A stretch of DNA of 64,000 nucleotides from Welwitschia mirabilis (Eukaryota > Gnetophyta > Gnetopsida > Welwitschiales). The translations under genes were made by a program, and so were the position numbers. The notes below the pieces were generated by a model. That model ran no database searches. It worked only from the letters and a program-made list of their open reading frames with translations, and was not told the origin of the DNA. The stretch lies in contig JBOZIK010000001.1 in NCBI GenBank assembly GCA_051453625.1, forward strand, positions 75,099,449 through 75,163,448, written 5' to 3'. Positions 13,650-25,566 of the stretch are shown here, in pieces. Each line of letters begins with the position of its first letter. Position 1 is the stretch's first letter.

Positions 13650-14460
13650 ATTTTTTGTTTCTTTTTTAGAAACATTAAATGCTCAAATGATAAACTTTTT
13701 ATTGTCAAAATAACATCCCATCACCCTTGTTCATGTGTTAATGATATAATCGACTATCATATAAAGGGATCTTTTGAAGAGGCATGGATAACCTCCATCA
13801 TGTTTCATCTTAATGATAACAAAATATATGGGGTAAAAGGCTTCCTAAATTTGGATGACTAGGTCATTGATAATGTCTAATGATTTCTTAATTAAAGTGT
13901 CAGCCAATTTTAAGATAATTTGTATACTTTCTATTATATTTTCTAACCTAAGTCTCTTACATATGTGAAAAGGCATGATGTTAATACTAACTACTATGTC
14001 AATTAAGGCTTTTTAAATTCTTTTATTTATTTTTAATGTTACACTCACAATTATAGCTTTAGAGTCTTTGAATTTATTATACTTTTTAATGAATAATTTG
14101 TAAATAGNNNNNNNNNNNNNNNNNNNNNNNNNNNNNNNNNNNNNNNNNNNNNNNNNNNNNNNNNNNNNNNNNNNNNNNNNNNNNNNNNNNNNNNNNNNNN
14201 NNNNNNNGTCTTCCTAAATTTGGATGACTAGGTCATTGATAATGCCTAATGATTTCTTAATTGCAGTGTCAGCCAATTTTAAGATAATTTGTATAGTTTC
14301 TATTATATTTTCTAACCTAAGTCTCTTACATATGTGAAAAGGCAAGATGTTAATACTAACTACTATGTCAATTAAGGCTTTTCAAATTATTTTATTTATT
14401 TTTAAGATGACACTCACAATTATAGCTTTAGAGTCTTTGAATTTATGATACTTTTTAATG
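13650..14460 (-). pseudogene. Aspartic protease remnant of element A, duplicated across a gap
   Basis: The minus-strand frame reads ALIDIVVSINIMPFHICKRL, matching the retropepsin region of Athila-type elements (ALLDLGASVNLMPYSVYKKL). The D-T/S-G triad is degraded: only the Asp is kept. A second version, about 5 percent different by eye, lies on the other side of the 100-N gap at 14108-14207 (13840-14107 and 14208-14475 align). Protease would cut the Gag-Pol polyprotein. The double copy is more likely an assembly join than biology. Confidence 0.7.
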
Positions 14461-14899
14461 ACTAAGTTCAAAATAGATTTAACAAGAAAGACTTTACTAG
14501 GAATGGTAAGTGTTTATTTTATCTTGACTAAGCCCTTTCATGAATTAGAATATTTAGGTTTTTTTTTGCAAGAGTTTGTAAAAATAAAAGTTTATGTTTA
14601 ACTTTTGCATTAAGATCTTTAAGTGTTCATTAAAGGTTGGATTTGTATTTAACTAATCAAGTGAAGAAGTAGATGGTTTCTTCCCTTTATTTCCTTGTGA
14701 ATAAGTTCCTGTGAAGGTTTTAAGATGTAATGTTGATGGAAAGATATATAAGTCCAAAATTTCTACATCATCTCTTTCATTTACTTCATTGTTTTTAGGA
14801 GTTAAAATCTCATGGGTAGGAGGTGTTTTATCATTTTCACTTCTTATTACTACTTTAAAATCTTTCTTGACTTTATTAGGGTTGGATAAAGGTTGAGAT

Positions 14900-16060
14900 G
14901 CAAAAGACCCTTGTGGTCGTTAATTAGCAAGCATTATTTGTTGGAGCACATTCACTAAGTTTTCAATGTTACTATTAGTCTTTTCTTACACTTTTCTCAT
15001 TTCTTCTAAGTGGATCATTTTGATTTTGTTTAAAAATTAGGTTAAAAGTTAGAATTTATAAATCTATTTTCAAAAGGTTTTAATCAAGATTGTCCACCTA
15101 ATCTTTATTAAAATGCTTGAATTTTAAAGTTAGGTATTATTTGGTTAAAATCAAAAACTTCCTTAAACATTCTTTCTTTATAAGATGGTAACAAGGAACA
15201 TTTTTCAGTTGCATGAGAGTCATATTCACAAATTTCACAAGTTGAAGTGCTGTTTTCATCTTTTACTACCTTTTCATTAACTATTAATTATGTGCATTTC
15301 TCTAAGATGGTAGTAAAGTATTTAAGTAGGTTGGTTAGATTACTCCTTTCTTCTTCCTTGCCATGTTTAATTTCCTTTAAATTTTTTATGATTTAACCTA
15401 TAGTTTAATTTTCTTTATTGGGTTTAGGCCAGGTTTGGCTTATTTCTACTAGGTATTTTATAATACTTTAAGCATTATATAGGCCTAAATTTAATTAAGT
15501 TTCCTCCACAAGAAAATTATATAATTTGTTTAGTTTGATAAGTCATTCTACTATAGAAATAATCAACTAACTTTACTTTACTAAATTCATGAATAGGATT
15601 GGCATGGATAGCTATGATAAAAAACTAATAAGTTGTGACATAATCCTCATGAGATTGTTGTTGAAAGTTAGTTACTTCTTTTTTTCTCTTTCTTATGGAG
15701 ATTTCACTCAAAAATCACTTGATAAAAACTACTTGTACTTGACTCCAAGATTTAAGACTCTTATGTGGTATGGTTTTCAGCTAAATTTTTGTTCTTCCTA
15801 TAAGTGTGACTAGAAAACTAATCATGAACATACAAGTACTAATACATTTTTTTCATTTCTTGAGGTAAGCATAAGTTTTTCAATGTCAGCTATACGTTAG
15901 AAAGGGTTATCCTCAGGTTCTTCGAAAAACATGGAATAAGCACTTAGGTTTCTTAATTCTACATCATCACTGAGAGGTAAATTGAAAGAATTTTGAATTT
16001 TACCTTTTCTATTAGTAATTAAATATCTAAGAGTAATATTTACATTTTAGGAAAAAGTTT
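14900..16060 (-). pseudogene. gag remnant of element A
   Basis: On the minus strand a decayed frame resembles the capsid-type region of gypsy gag. It is alignable with the better gag remains of B (21100-21900) and C (30290-31200), including the phrase around WFKTIPHKSLKSW seen in those copies. The plus-strand open frame at 15589-15813 is the antisense shadow of this region. Many stops are present. No CCHC knuckle could be made out. Confidence 0.55.
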
Positions 16061-16404
16061 CTATTACAATTAGGATACTATATGAAGCAAATTTCTTTTC
16101 TTTTTCTCATGATTTTAATACATTTGACATATTCAAAGAAGAAATTACATGATCTACTTATATCTATAATTTTATTTTATAAAAACTAATTATAAAATAA
16201 TAAAATAATAAAAATAGTCTTTTTCAATTTTGAGAATTTGCATACCTAGGGTGTGCGTATCTAGACTTTTCTTGAAGTCAGATAATCCTTCTCTGATATT
16301 TTTAAATTAAAGTTTTTCTCTCTTTGATATTTTGTTTTTCTACTAGAATTCATCATATCCCTATGTACTTAGATAATAAACAAAAATAAAAATAAAAAAT
16401 AACA

Positions 16405-16660
16405 GACTATCGTCCATCTATTTGTGGAGACGACAGTGAAGATGATGATCACAGTAATAAAAAGTAAAACTTAAAAAAATTACTAAAAGTAAAAAATAGA
16501 CTATCATTCAGGCAATCATGAGGATGATAAAGAAGATAATAATACTTTTATTATCAATCTATGAACAAAAGAAAATTTGTAAAAGTAGAAAATAATTTCA
16601 AAATTTCAAAACTATTGCACTAAATGCTATGAAAAAGATAGAGAGGATGACAGGGATTCT
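16405..16660 (-). repeat. Three copies of the hairpin phrase in element A's leader
   Basis: In element orientation there are copies near 16660-16625, 16540-16500 and 16440-16405. Each contains a form of GTCATCCTC...ATGAT...GATGATAGTC. The outermost (GGACGATAGTC) matches the third leader copy of element C (GGACAATAGTC). Similar triplets occur in the leaders of B and C. Function unknown. Confidence 0.65.
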
Positions 16661-16803
16661 AAAATCTATGAAAAATAAAAATTACTAAAATAAACCTACT
16701 CTCAGCTATGCTAATACTATAATACTATTTTAAATAAATAACATAAATAGAAAATTTGAGGTACTTACCTAGATAGTGATAATCCATCATCTTCTTACAA
16801 CCT

Positions 16804-16821
16804 TTTCTTACAATGGTATTA
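16804..16821 (-). promoter_or_regulatory. tRNA-Asp-type primer-binding site of element A
   Basis: On the minus strand it reads TAATACCATTGTAAGAAA, three bases inside the 5' LTR. The expected site, complementary to the 3' end of plant tRNA-Asp, is TGGCGCCGTTGCCGGGGA. Nine of the ten differences are C-to-T or G-to-A. Confidence 0.75.
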
Positions 16822-16824
16822 AAA

Positions 16825-18050
16825 AGTTACAATGTGAATTTATGCAATATTGAAGTTATTTAGATAAATCTATAAATCAAATTACATGTAAATAAATTCA
16901 TACTATTATAAATGGGATCTTACTCAAATGTTGTAATCCCAATAAAGCCACTAAGATTAAAGTTAGAACATTAATTTCCAAAGGTATTTTTAGTCTTTTT
17001 ACCTTTTAATAACTAAAAGTAAATAATAAGATAAAATGAAATGTAAATTAAATGGAGATGAAATGCAAATTGAAGTGGAATGAATTCTATTAGATCCTAA
17101 TTCTTCTGTCATGAGAACTAGCTCTCTATAATTCAAATCAATGAAGAAGAGTATCTACTTGTTCCTAATCAATGTGGACTATGAGATACACCAAATAGAA
17201 TATGGAATGCGATGTGGAAAGAAAATGAAATAATATTGCAACTCTAAACTAATAGAACCAACATTGATAAATTTCTCTTATGACCTAAATAAATTATAGA
17301 ATTATTACTATAATCTAACCAAGTTAAGCAATAAGGAACATAAATAGAATTTAATTAAAAAGAGTTTTAAATTAATCATAAAACTTTGCATCCACTTATA
17401 ATAATATAGTAGCTCCTCAATGGAGGATACTCAATCCAATGCTAAGGTGACTTCTCTCTATAGCTATTGGATGAACCTCCTATTCCTTAGCCTTTTATAA
17501 CAAGAACATCAAGTACAAAAGATGAAAAGATAAGTGAAGGAGGAGAAGGGTATTTATAGTTTGACATTGAAGTTCTAGATTCTCAATCCTAGAAGTTGGA
17601 AAAAAAATCCTAACAACTCGGTCCATTTACAAAGATAAATCTTTCTAACCATAGAAAAATAGCTATCATCCCAACTATTATGGAGATAATAGAGGGGACA
17701 CCACACTATGTCAAAAGGCACTCCATCAGCTTTAGGCCCACTGTCAACTCTGCAACCTCTATCCACATCAGCAGTGCTATCATCCTATCTATTATGGAAA
17801 TAATAGAGGGGATGGAAGGCTTCTTTTTCTTCAATCTTAATAAGAAATTACTCTTTTTCATGGTGAATTCTCCTTCCAAAGTATGTAATATCAAAATTTT
17901 CTTAAGAATCCTTCAAATATGTTAAGAATTACATGTTTCAATGATCATCCTGTCAGTTCTCCATGATCATTAGTATTGCATCCAAACCTGTATATATGTC
18001 CTATCAAAGATCCTAAAATACACTATCACATTTTTATAAATAGCATCACA
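16825..18050 (-). repeat. 5' LTR of element A
   Basis: The minus-strand start is TGTGATGCTATTTATAAAAA at 18050. The inner end lies next to the primer site at 16804-16821. It is alignable over its whole length with 7066-8304. Two hairpin phrases occur near 17662-17705 and 17777-17815, for example TCTATTATTTCCATAATAGA with perfect 8-base arms. Confidence 0.85.
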
Positions 18051-18303
18051 ATACCTTGAAAACCTGGTGAATAGTAAAGCAACAAAGATCTAGAATAGTT
18101 CTAGTTATTGACTATCTTCTGAGAGTGGAGTAAGGTGTATTCCAAACCACTATAAATCTTGTCTTGTACATTTATGTGGATCTACTTTTAAGTTTATTTT
18201 GCTATATGTTTTTATATCATATTTACTTCCTTAATAGTAATAGTTTCTTAAATTTTTAATAAATTCTATTCATCCACCCCTCTAGGATTCTTGATCCTAT
18301 ACT
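18051..18303 (+). mobile_element. Right part of the copia-type LTR
   Basis: It contains TTCCAAACCACTATAAATC near 18140-18160 and CATCCACCCCTCTAGGATTC near 18270-18290. Both resemble the 3' end of SIRE/Angela-type LTRs (CCGAACCACTATAAATC and CTATTCACCCCCTCTAG). Together with 5205-7065 it makes one LTR split by element A. No copia primer site follows. Confidence 0.5.
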
Positions 18304-19127
18304 AGAAAGTTTATTTAAGTAGTCTCTTTATATAATTTGATCCCCATGATCTCTTATCCCTTGATTTGTGCTTTGAATATCTTGTGCATTAAGCAATATC
18401 TTCTTGTTTTAGAATTAAATATTTTTATTTTCTTCCACCTAAGGTTCTTTTAATTAGTATTATCAAGTAAGATTTGATTTATTATTAATTAATAACTAGG
18501 ACATATAAAGATCATCCCTCTTTATCATTAATGACAACCAAATAGAAAGACATACATTTTCTAATTCTACGATCCCCCCCTTGATGTGTTTCTTAATAAG
18601 CCTAAGTGAAACTTATTCTAATTCATAATATGAAAGGAATCACAGAATTAAAAATTGAGTATTTAAAATAGTATTTACTATGATTTTCAAAGATGTAAAA
18701 ACATAACACAATATGTTATATTCATTCATGTGTTCATTAAGTCTAACTATTAAATTTATCCTGAGTTTAGATATTTATGATTTTCAATCATGTATATTTC
18801 ATATAATTATAAAGAACTTAAAAATGTTTGATGAGACTAACAATATATGCATATTAATTCTATCTAATATCTATTCTTCTTTATTATAAATGATAAGGAA
18901 TGTGCACAACACATGACACTAATATGAAGAAAATGAAAACAAGAAAAACACACTACACATCTAGTTAGAAGTGTTATTTAAATCTAATTAATCATATAAT
19001 CCTAAATTACTAGATCCTTATAAGGATTAGAAAGATAAAGCATGAACGGATATGATAATAGAAGGTGATGTGGGCATATATGACTAAGAGTAATGTGGAG
19101 TGATAAGGTTACTAAAACTAACATTAT
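18304..19127. other. Unassigned AT-rich spacer
   Basis: Nothing recognisable lies between the copia-type LTR and element B, apart from short homopolymer runs such as the C-run near 18570. Confidence 0.4.
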
Positions 19128-20367
19128 TACAATGCTAAATTATATGTTTTTAATGGAGTATTTTGAGTAGTTATATAGGAAATTTAGATATGTTTAAGTG
19201 GGAAATGATAATTATTAAGACTCAAGGAGAGAATCATGAAAATACATAATTACCAACATATTTGGAAGCATTTTCAATTAATTCTAATACTTCACATTCT
19301 GACAAGGGGTTAATGATCTTCAAGGCTAATTTTCCTTGATAAAAGAGATTTCTAAAGTTTGTTATCCCTTTCATTATGTAGATGATCATCTAGATAATAC
19401 CACTTACATGATAACTAAGATGCTAACTAGATTAACATGAAGGATAAATATAGAATGCTCTTTACATGGCATTGTCTACACCATTGCCTAGATGACCAAA
19501 AGAATGACATCTAATTTTAGTAAATGTATCACACTTGTGTAATGTATTATATGCTTTTCATGCATCATTAGGATTTTGGTTACATCTATTAGATTTGTTA
19601 TTTTTTAATCTATAGTTATAAATAAATACTATTTTTTTCCTCGACTCTGATCATCTTCATTACATAAGAAATTCTCATGATAGAAGATCAATGGACTAAA
19701 GGTCCATTAATTAATTATAGAGAGGGATCTTCCTTAGTATTAGACTGTGTCTCCTTCATTGAGGTGTTGTTGCTTTGTAATACAATATTGATTTAACTTT
19801 AATGGAAATCTTATTTTAGTTTTATTCACTCATGTACATGTCCCTTATGGTTTATATTACTTATGATTTCATGACAGCTTCATTTCTAATATAGGTCATC
19901 AAGGACAATCTTTATCAAGGTTTAAATTATTAGTTTAAGACTTGCATTGCATTTTATATTTCATAGATTAATCGTTACATGTTTTTCCTATTCTGCTCAA
20001 CATACTTAATAGCCTAGGTTGATTTTGATCAGTAATAGTTTTCTTGATTGATCTACGTTATATAGGGTTGACCTTGGTGATAGAGATTTGATAGTCAAAT
20101 AGATGTTGCATTTAGATTAGATTGCATTTCCATTTATATAGTGTGCTTATTTCCTTACATTACACTTTTGGTTTTGTTGAAACTAAAGGAAAAAATACAA
20201 GAATACATCACTAAAATTAATTCTCTCTCTTAGAGCCTGGTGCCTTCGATAGATTATGATATTTAAGTCTACTCCCATTTATATTAGTGTGTTGTGTTTG
20301 TACATATATTTGTAATTTAGAAGATTTAATAAAGGACGTAATATTTGCATAAATATGCACTGCAAAT
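19128..20367 (+). repeat. 5' LTR of element B
   Basis: It begins near TACAATGCTAAATTATATG, aligning with TGTAATGCCAATTTGTAGG of A and C, and ends three bases before the primer site. Length 1240 bp, as for the other members. Its first 600 bp match 27780-28381, and its right two thirds match 38720-39752. Hairpin phrases lie near 19377-19415 and 19470-19510. Confidence 0.8.
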
Positions 20368-20370
20368 CCT

Positions 20371-20388
20371 TGGCACCATTATTGGAGA
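20371..20388 (+). promoter_or_regulatory. Primer-binding site of element B
   Basis: TGGCACCATTATTGGAGA against the expected TGGCGCCGTTGCCGGGGA. All six differences are G-to-A or C-to-T. It is the best preserved of the five tRNA-Asp-type sites in the window. Confidence 0.85.
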
Positions 20389-20529
20389 AGGATATAAGAC
20401 GTTTGAGGATTTTCATTACTCAGGTAAGTGCTTTGGATTTGATTCTTTTTTTTTTTGAGGGTTATTATTGTATTTTTATTATAAATATTATATTTTTTTT
20501 CACATTTTTCATTTTCTGTTTTATGTTTT

Positions 20530-20750
20530 TTAAGCTTATCATCCTATTTGTTGACACAAGTAGATGACAACCTATGAAACAAATCACTATCATTTCCTCT
20601 ATTGTCTAAACAACATAAGTGGATGATTGTTAGGTTTTTATATTGGTTCTATTTCTAGTTTTCTATGTTCTTTTTTTACCTATTTTTTATATCTATGTAG
20701 TAGTCATCTATATAATCATCTAGATGACAATATAGAGATGACATTGCAAA
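20530..20750 (+). repeat. Three copies of the hairpin phrase in element B's leader
   Basis: Copies near 20535-20572, 20581-20625 and 20700-20747. The last reads ATCATCTAGATGACAATATA after AGTCATCTATATA. They use the B/D spelling (TCTAGATGAC) rather than the A/C spelling (CTATCATCCCC), but sit at the same places as the leader triplets of A and C. Confidence 0.65.
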
Positions 20751-21089
20751 AACATCATTAAACACATAGAAATACAATACACATAGGTAAGAAGCTAAAG
20801 TATTAAAAGGAGTAGATCCTGATCAAAAAAAAATATCAGAGAATGTCTAGTCAACTTTGACCATAACACAAGTATGCACACTTTAGATACATAAAGAATT
20901 CCAAAAGTTGAACAAAATCTTTTCAGTAGTTATTATTTTAGAATTTGATTTAAAAAAAAAAGCAACAGTATAGAAATAAATCATTTTTTAATCTATTTTA
21001 AATATAATGCAAAGGAAAAATAAATTAGCATCATCTAATACATCAATGATGATAAGAAGTCCTAATGCAAATACATCTCATATGAACAC

Positions 21090-22400
21090 AAATATTAAAC
21101 TTAAATATTTAGTAGCCTTTAGAAAAATTGAAATATAAAATCCTTTTGACTTACCTTCTGGTGATGATGTAGAGTTAAAAAACTTAAATAATTATCTAAT
21201 TTTTTTAAAAGAACCTAATGAAGATCCTTTTCAACATCTTGTTAACATAGAACAATTAGTTCTTACTTCAAGAAATAAAAAATAAATTAGTGATAGAGCC
21301 TACATGATTATCTTTGCTACCATACTTAGAGATAGAGTAAAACTTTAGTTTAAAACTGTACCTCATAAAAGTCTTAAAATCTAGATTTAAGTATAAGAAT
21401 TTTTTAATTAAAAATTTATGAGTAAGAGAATAATGAGAAAATAAAAAAAAAAGTCTTAAACTTTTAACAAAAACATAATGAGGGTTATGCCATAACATAT
21501 GAATGATTCATCATAAGAAGTCATTCCAATCCTATTAATGAATTTCCTAAATAATAATTAATAAACTATTATTTGTAGTAAATTGCATAGGAAAACTAGA
21601 CAACTTATATATTTTTTATGTGATGGCAACATGATGAATTTAGATTTAGAAAATGCATGGACATTATTAAAAGATCTTGTTAAAATTAGTCACACCTAGC
21701 CTAAACTAACTTTTAAAGAAAATTGAACTATAGGTTAAATGATATAGGACTTAAAAGAAGAAAAACATGATAAAGAGAAAGATCAAAATAATTTAATAAA
21801 TGTGATTAAGGATTTTACTACTTTTTTGGAGAAATACACTCAAATGTTAGTTAATCCAAGGTAACAAATAAATAGAATGTAACTTCAACACGTGATATAT
21901 GTAAATATAACTCTTGTGTAATCAAAGAATGTTTCCTATTACTAATATCTAAAGAGAAAATACCTAAAAAAGATGTTCATTTAATCAAAGTCCTCATGAT
22001 GTTCAAAACCAAATGCAATATTAACAAGAAATAAGTAGACAAAATGATTGAAAACCTTTTGAGAATAGATTTAATAATTTAAACTTCCAACCAAATAACT
22101 TCTAATTAAGCTCTTAAAATTTTTGATATCAAAACCAAAATCAAAATGATATAATTATGAATACAATGAAGGATTTAAGAAGAACTAATAAAAACATTTA
22201 AAATTTAGTTAGTATGTTCTAACAATTAATGTTAACCAATCAAACACCATGACGATCTCTTACAACTTAAACGTTTTCAAATCCAAATGAAATAAAAAGA
22301 GATTGTAAAATATGTAATACAACACCATCTATTCATGAGACTTTGACCTCCAAAAATGATAAAGAGGTGAGGAAAAGGATGTATAAAAATTTTGAAAACA
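21090..22400 (+). pseudogene. gag remnant of element B
   Basis: Phrases such as KNLNNYLIFLKEPNEDPFQ and then RDRVKL-FKTVPHKSLK match the capsid region of Athila-type gag, where a DP-HL-F phrase and AR-WL-SLP are usual. Stops interrupt several times, and the minus-strand open frame at 21268-21498 is its shadow. The later part (about 21850-22350) is too decayed to assign a nucleocapsid knuckle. Gag would form the particle in which reverse transcription takes place. Confidence 0.65.
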
Positions 22401-22689
22401 TATAATTTTCCTTCAACTTAGATAAGCCTTTAGGAAAAATAAAAGAAAAAGATAAGCTATTTCTTGGATTAAAAAAACTCACTTATGATAAGTTTGTAAT
22501 GAAATATGATAATGCCAACTAATCGTATTTAAAAATCTTATAAAAAAATCCTAAGTATTCTAAATTATGGAAAGACCTACTTAGAAGAAAATAAAAATGT
22601 ACTATTCCTAGTAAAGTCTTTCTTACTCAATCTATTTTCAACTTGGTCATATTTCACCTAAATTTAAATACCCTAGCATAGCAATATTA

Positions 22690-23050
22690 AGTATCATTAA
22701 AAAGTGAGAAAATAAAAGAAGTTTTAATTGATATAGAAATAAGTGTAAAAATCATGCCTCTTCATGTTTATAAAAGACTTAGATTAGAGGAAAGAATTAA
22801 ACCTACATAAATCATATTAAAATTGGTTAATACTTTAACTAGAAAAATTATGAAAATGATTTAAAACTTAGTTACCGAAATAAAAAAAACATACTACCCC
22901 ATAGATGTGGTTGTAATTGAATCACAACATCATGGAAGTTATCCACTACTTTTAGAAAGAGCTTTTTGTGCAAATATTCATTACATTATAGACACATGAA
23001 CTAGATTAATGGAATGTCACATTGATAATAAAAGGTATACTATTAGATCT
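22690..23050 (+). pseudogene. Aspartic protease remnant of element B
   Basis: The frame reads VLIDIEISVKIMPLHVYKRL, followed by a region with YPIDVVVIESQHHGSYPLLL and then ERAF (normally LGRPF). These are the retropepsin segment and its C-terminal strand as in Athila-type pol. The active-site triad is lost apart from the Asp. Where RT should follow, the sequence instead enters a 127-bp tandem repeat and then non-coding sequence. Confidence 0.7.
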
Positions 23051-23080
23051 TTTAATGCTCTAGAGAAAGATATGATGATG

Positions 23081-23333
23081 AAATAAACTTAAAAAAAAAG
23101 AGATAAATGAACTTTATTTGTATAAAATAATCTAGTTAAAATGAAATTGAGAATGTTATATGATTCAACTTTGGATAATAGTCCAACTCAAATGACTAGT
23201 TTTGATTAAATAAACTTAAAAAAAAGAGATAATGAACTTTATTTGTATAAAATAATCTAGTTAAAATGAAATTGAGAATGCTATATAATTCAACTTTGGA
23301 TAATAGTCTAACTCAAATGACTAGTTTTGATTA
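23081..23333 (+). repeat. 127-bp tandem duplication
   Basis: Two nearly identical units start at 23081 and 23208, with only a few substitutions and an A-run difference. They correspond to the protease-RT spacer of element C (around 32330-32430). They lie just before the deleted pol segment. Confidence 0.85.
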
Positions 23334-24830
23334 AAAGGATGAAGAAATAAAATCTATTAATAGGAAAGAAGTTGAACATGCAAACTTAATGGGAAAATTT
23401 TGTTATAAGCCTTCTCACTCACACCCGTCATCTAGATAATAGTCCTAGACAATAGTTAGAAAAATACAAATTCAATAAAAGAAAAATAAGAATAATGAAA
23501 AAATGAAGATATAATTACTAATAAAAAATGAACAAAGAGTATTCAACATAATAAGCAAAAAAACAACAATGATAAAAGAAAGAATAATGTAGAACCTATA
23601 AAAATTCAACCTAACTTGATGAAGAATAGACTTATCCTTTCCAAAATAGTAATTTAATTTAAAAAATCTTCTCATATTTCTCCATTCCATTCTCTTAAAA
23701 ATATTCAAACAAACATCTTTTCCTTTTCTACCAAGTCCACTTTAGATTCTAATGATAAATTGTTTTAAAAGTATAACTTGGGATATCTCGGACTTCTAAA
23801 TTATAGAAAATCATATATTTTTGATAATTTATTCTTTAAGTTAAGACTAAGAGGACTTCTTAAGTATATTAAACCTATCTTTGTCATTCATTTTAAGAAG
23901 CTTTCTCTAAATTATTTGGTCCCTAATAGAACCATTAATCTTTTTCATCCTCAATATTAATCTTCAGATGAAATATATAATTGGAATTCTTTATATCATG
24001 CATTTGATAAGATATTATTCTTTTATGGACTATATAAACCTTTTATCTCTCATATTACAAGTATATTTTGTGAAGTAAAATTGTTACCTTTTGATGCATA
24101 TGTGCCTTTCATGTTTTATCAGTTGTTCCCTATTTGATTTGATTATTATTTTTTTGAGGAAATATAATACCCTAGGACCTAAATAAATTCCAGTTTCTTT
24201 TTATTTTTTATAAATAAAATATTAAATAGAATTTAGAATTCGACTAAAACTTGTTTTTAGTTTTCTTTATGTTGATAATTGTTATATTTGGTTTTTATTA
24301 TTAATAAACTAATCTCTTAATGATTAGATTCTTATCTTTTAGTGAAAGTAAATTTTTATGGCTTAGTTAAGATTTATGATTTAAACACTAAGGAAATTCA
24401 AAAATATTAACAAAATTACAAATCTGTGAGTTATCAAAAAATCTTAAACATGATAAGAAGTACTTATTTTATCTAAATTCGTATTTAGCTTATTGTTTTG
24501 ATGGATGTCATGCTATCACTTAAGTATCTTTGACTTTACTTATGCTTTACTTTATGAAGATACTGTAACTAGTAATTATTACTTGGGTATTAAAGTAATA
24601 AGATTAGATTCACCCAATCTTAAGACATTCAAATATATATGAACTTCATTTAAAGGAAGATGCTTTTGTTTTTGTGTTTTCTCTTAATGGTGCAAGTCTA
24701 TGATTATTTGAGGATGTTCTTTCTTCATTTTTCATCTCATTTCTTTATCTTTATCTTTATTAGCATGTGGTCATGTGAGATTTGTTTTGAAGAAGTATTA
24801 GGAGAAAAAAGGAGGAGAATAATGACCATG
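23334..24830 (+). other. Element B spacer and truncated end of pol
   Basis: A hairpin phrase (CGTCATCTAGATAATAG) lies near 23425-23460, matching 32493-32540 in C. From about 24390 the sequence aligns with 35240-35600 of C, which is downstream of integrase. No RT, RNase H or integrase core is found, so an internal deletion of about 2.5 kb relative to C is inferred. Confidence 0.6.
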
Positions 24831-24839
24831 ATCTATGGA

Positions 24840-25070
24840 TTTTATCCTAAATACATGGTAACTATGATGTCCTACAACATTAAAGTAAATTTTCCTATGA
24901 GGGAACTTTGACAATGTTGATAGCTATGAAAACTCTATTAGGAGATAATTTAATCATGCTTTATGGGTCTCTACTTATTTTATTATGATTCAATCCCCTC
25001 ATCATGGAATAATAATAAATACTTCAAGGATACAAGATCAGTGATATTCCTGGTGTTATCAAAGGTATTG
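24840..25070 (+). other. Conserved 3' block (element B copy)
   Basis: It contains ATGATGTCCTACAACATTAA and, about 150 bases on, AGATCAGTGATATTCCTGGT followed by AAAGGTATTG. The same order of phrases is seen at 35770-36000 in C and at 10390-10140 (minus strand) in A. It may be an eroded third open reading frame or a non-coding element. No intact frame is shared by the three. Confidence 0.55.
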
Positions 25071-25566
25071 CTTGATTTGTAGACTTACTAAGCTTATAGT
25101 ATTCCTATATGGTTATTTTACTTTTAAGGATTTGGATGTGTATTGGGTGTGAGTAGGTGAATCCATTTCTAATTAGCTTTTAATCTTATCATTTATTATT
25201 TAAAAACATTAGTTACTTAGCATCATAATAATCATTGCCTACTTAAGTGGTACTTTATTGAGTTTATGCATTATGTCACACATCATTAATCAAGTAATTT
25301 TATAATTTCTTCTATAAGAGTTTACAATATTTGAATTTAGGGTAGGTATATAATATTGTTCATGTTCCTAGTTGTCTATTTTTATTTTATTTTCTTTAGT
25401 CATTTTATTTGATATTTTAAAGTCATTTCTATAATTATTCATTACAAATACTTAAGAATAGATTATTTAGTATTTTTCTTATTGATCTTTATTTTCATTT
25501 GAAGCTTTTCTTTATAGAAGTTGATTTTATTTTTGCAAATAAATTTCCTTTTTTTATGATGCTAAG

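Larger units (their letters stand above)
7066..18050 (-). mobile_element. Element A: complete but decayed Athila-like Ty3/gypsy retrotransposon
   Basis: About 11 kb, minus strand. Two LTRs of about 1.23 kb (7066-8304 and 16825-18050) flank an internal region. In element order the internal region holds a tRNA-Asp-type primer site, a leader, gag, aspartic protease, reverse transcriptase, RNase H, integrase and a long 3' non-coding part. The Athila-type assignment rests on the RT phrase LPFLDQVLDRI and on the primer site. Many stops, frameshifts and a mutated RT box show that it is dead. The LTRs differ at many positions, so it is old. Flanking 5-bp target duplications are not clear (tgtat at 7061-7065, atacc at 18051-18055). 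A 520-N gap and a 100-N gap interrupt it. Confidence 0.85.

Noticed and set aside
7061-18055. 5-bp target duplication of element A
   Set aside because: The flanks tgtat and atacc do not match directly; age or boundary shifts may explain it, so none is claimed.
24660-24911. An 83-codon hydrophobic frame in element B
   Set aside because: It falls in the non-coding 3' part. The T-rich sequence gives Phe/Leu runs by chance, and the matching part of element C is not open.
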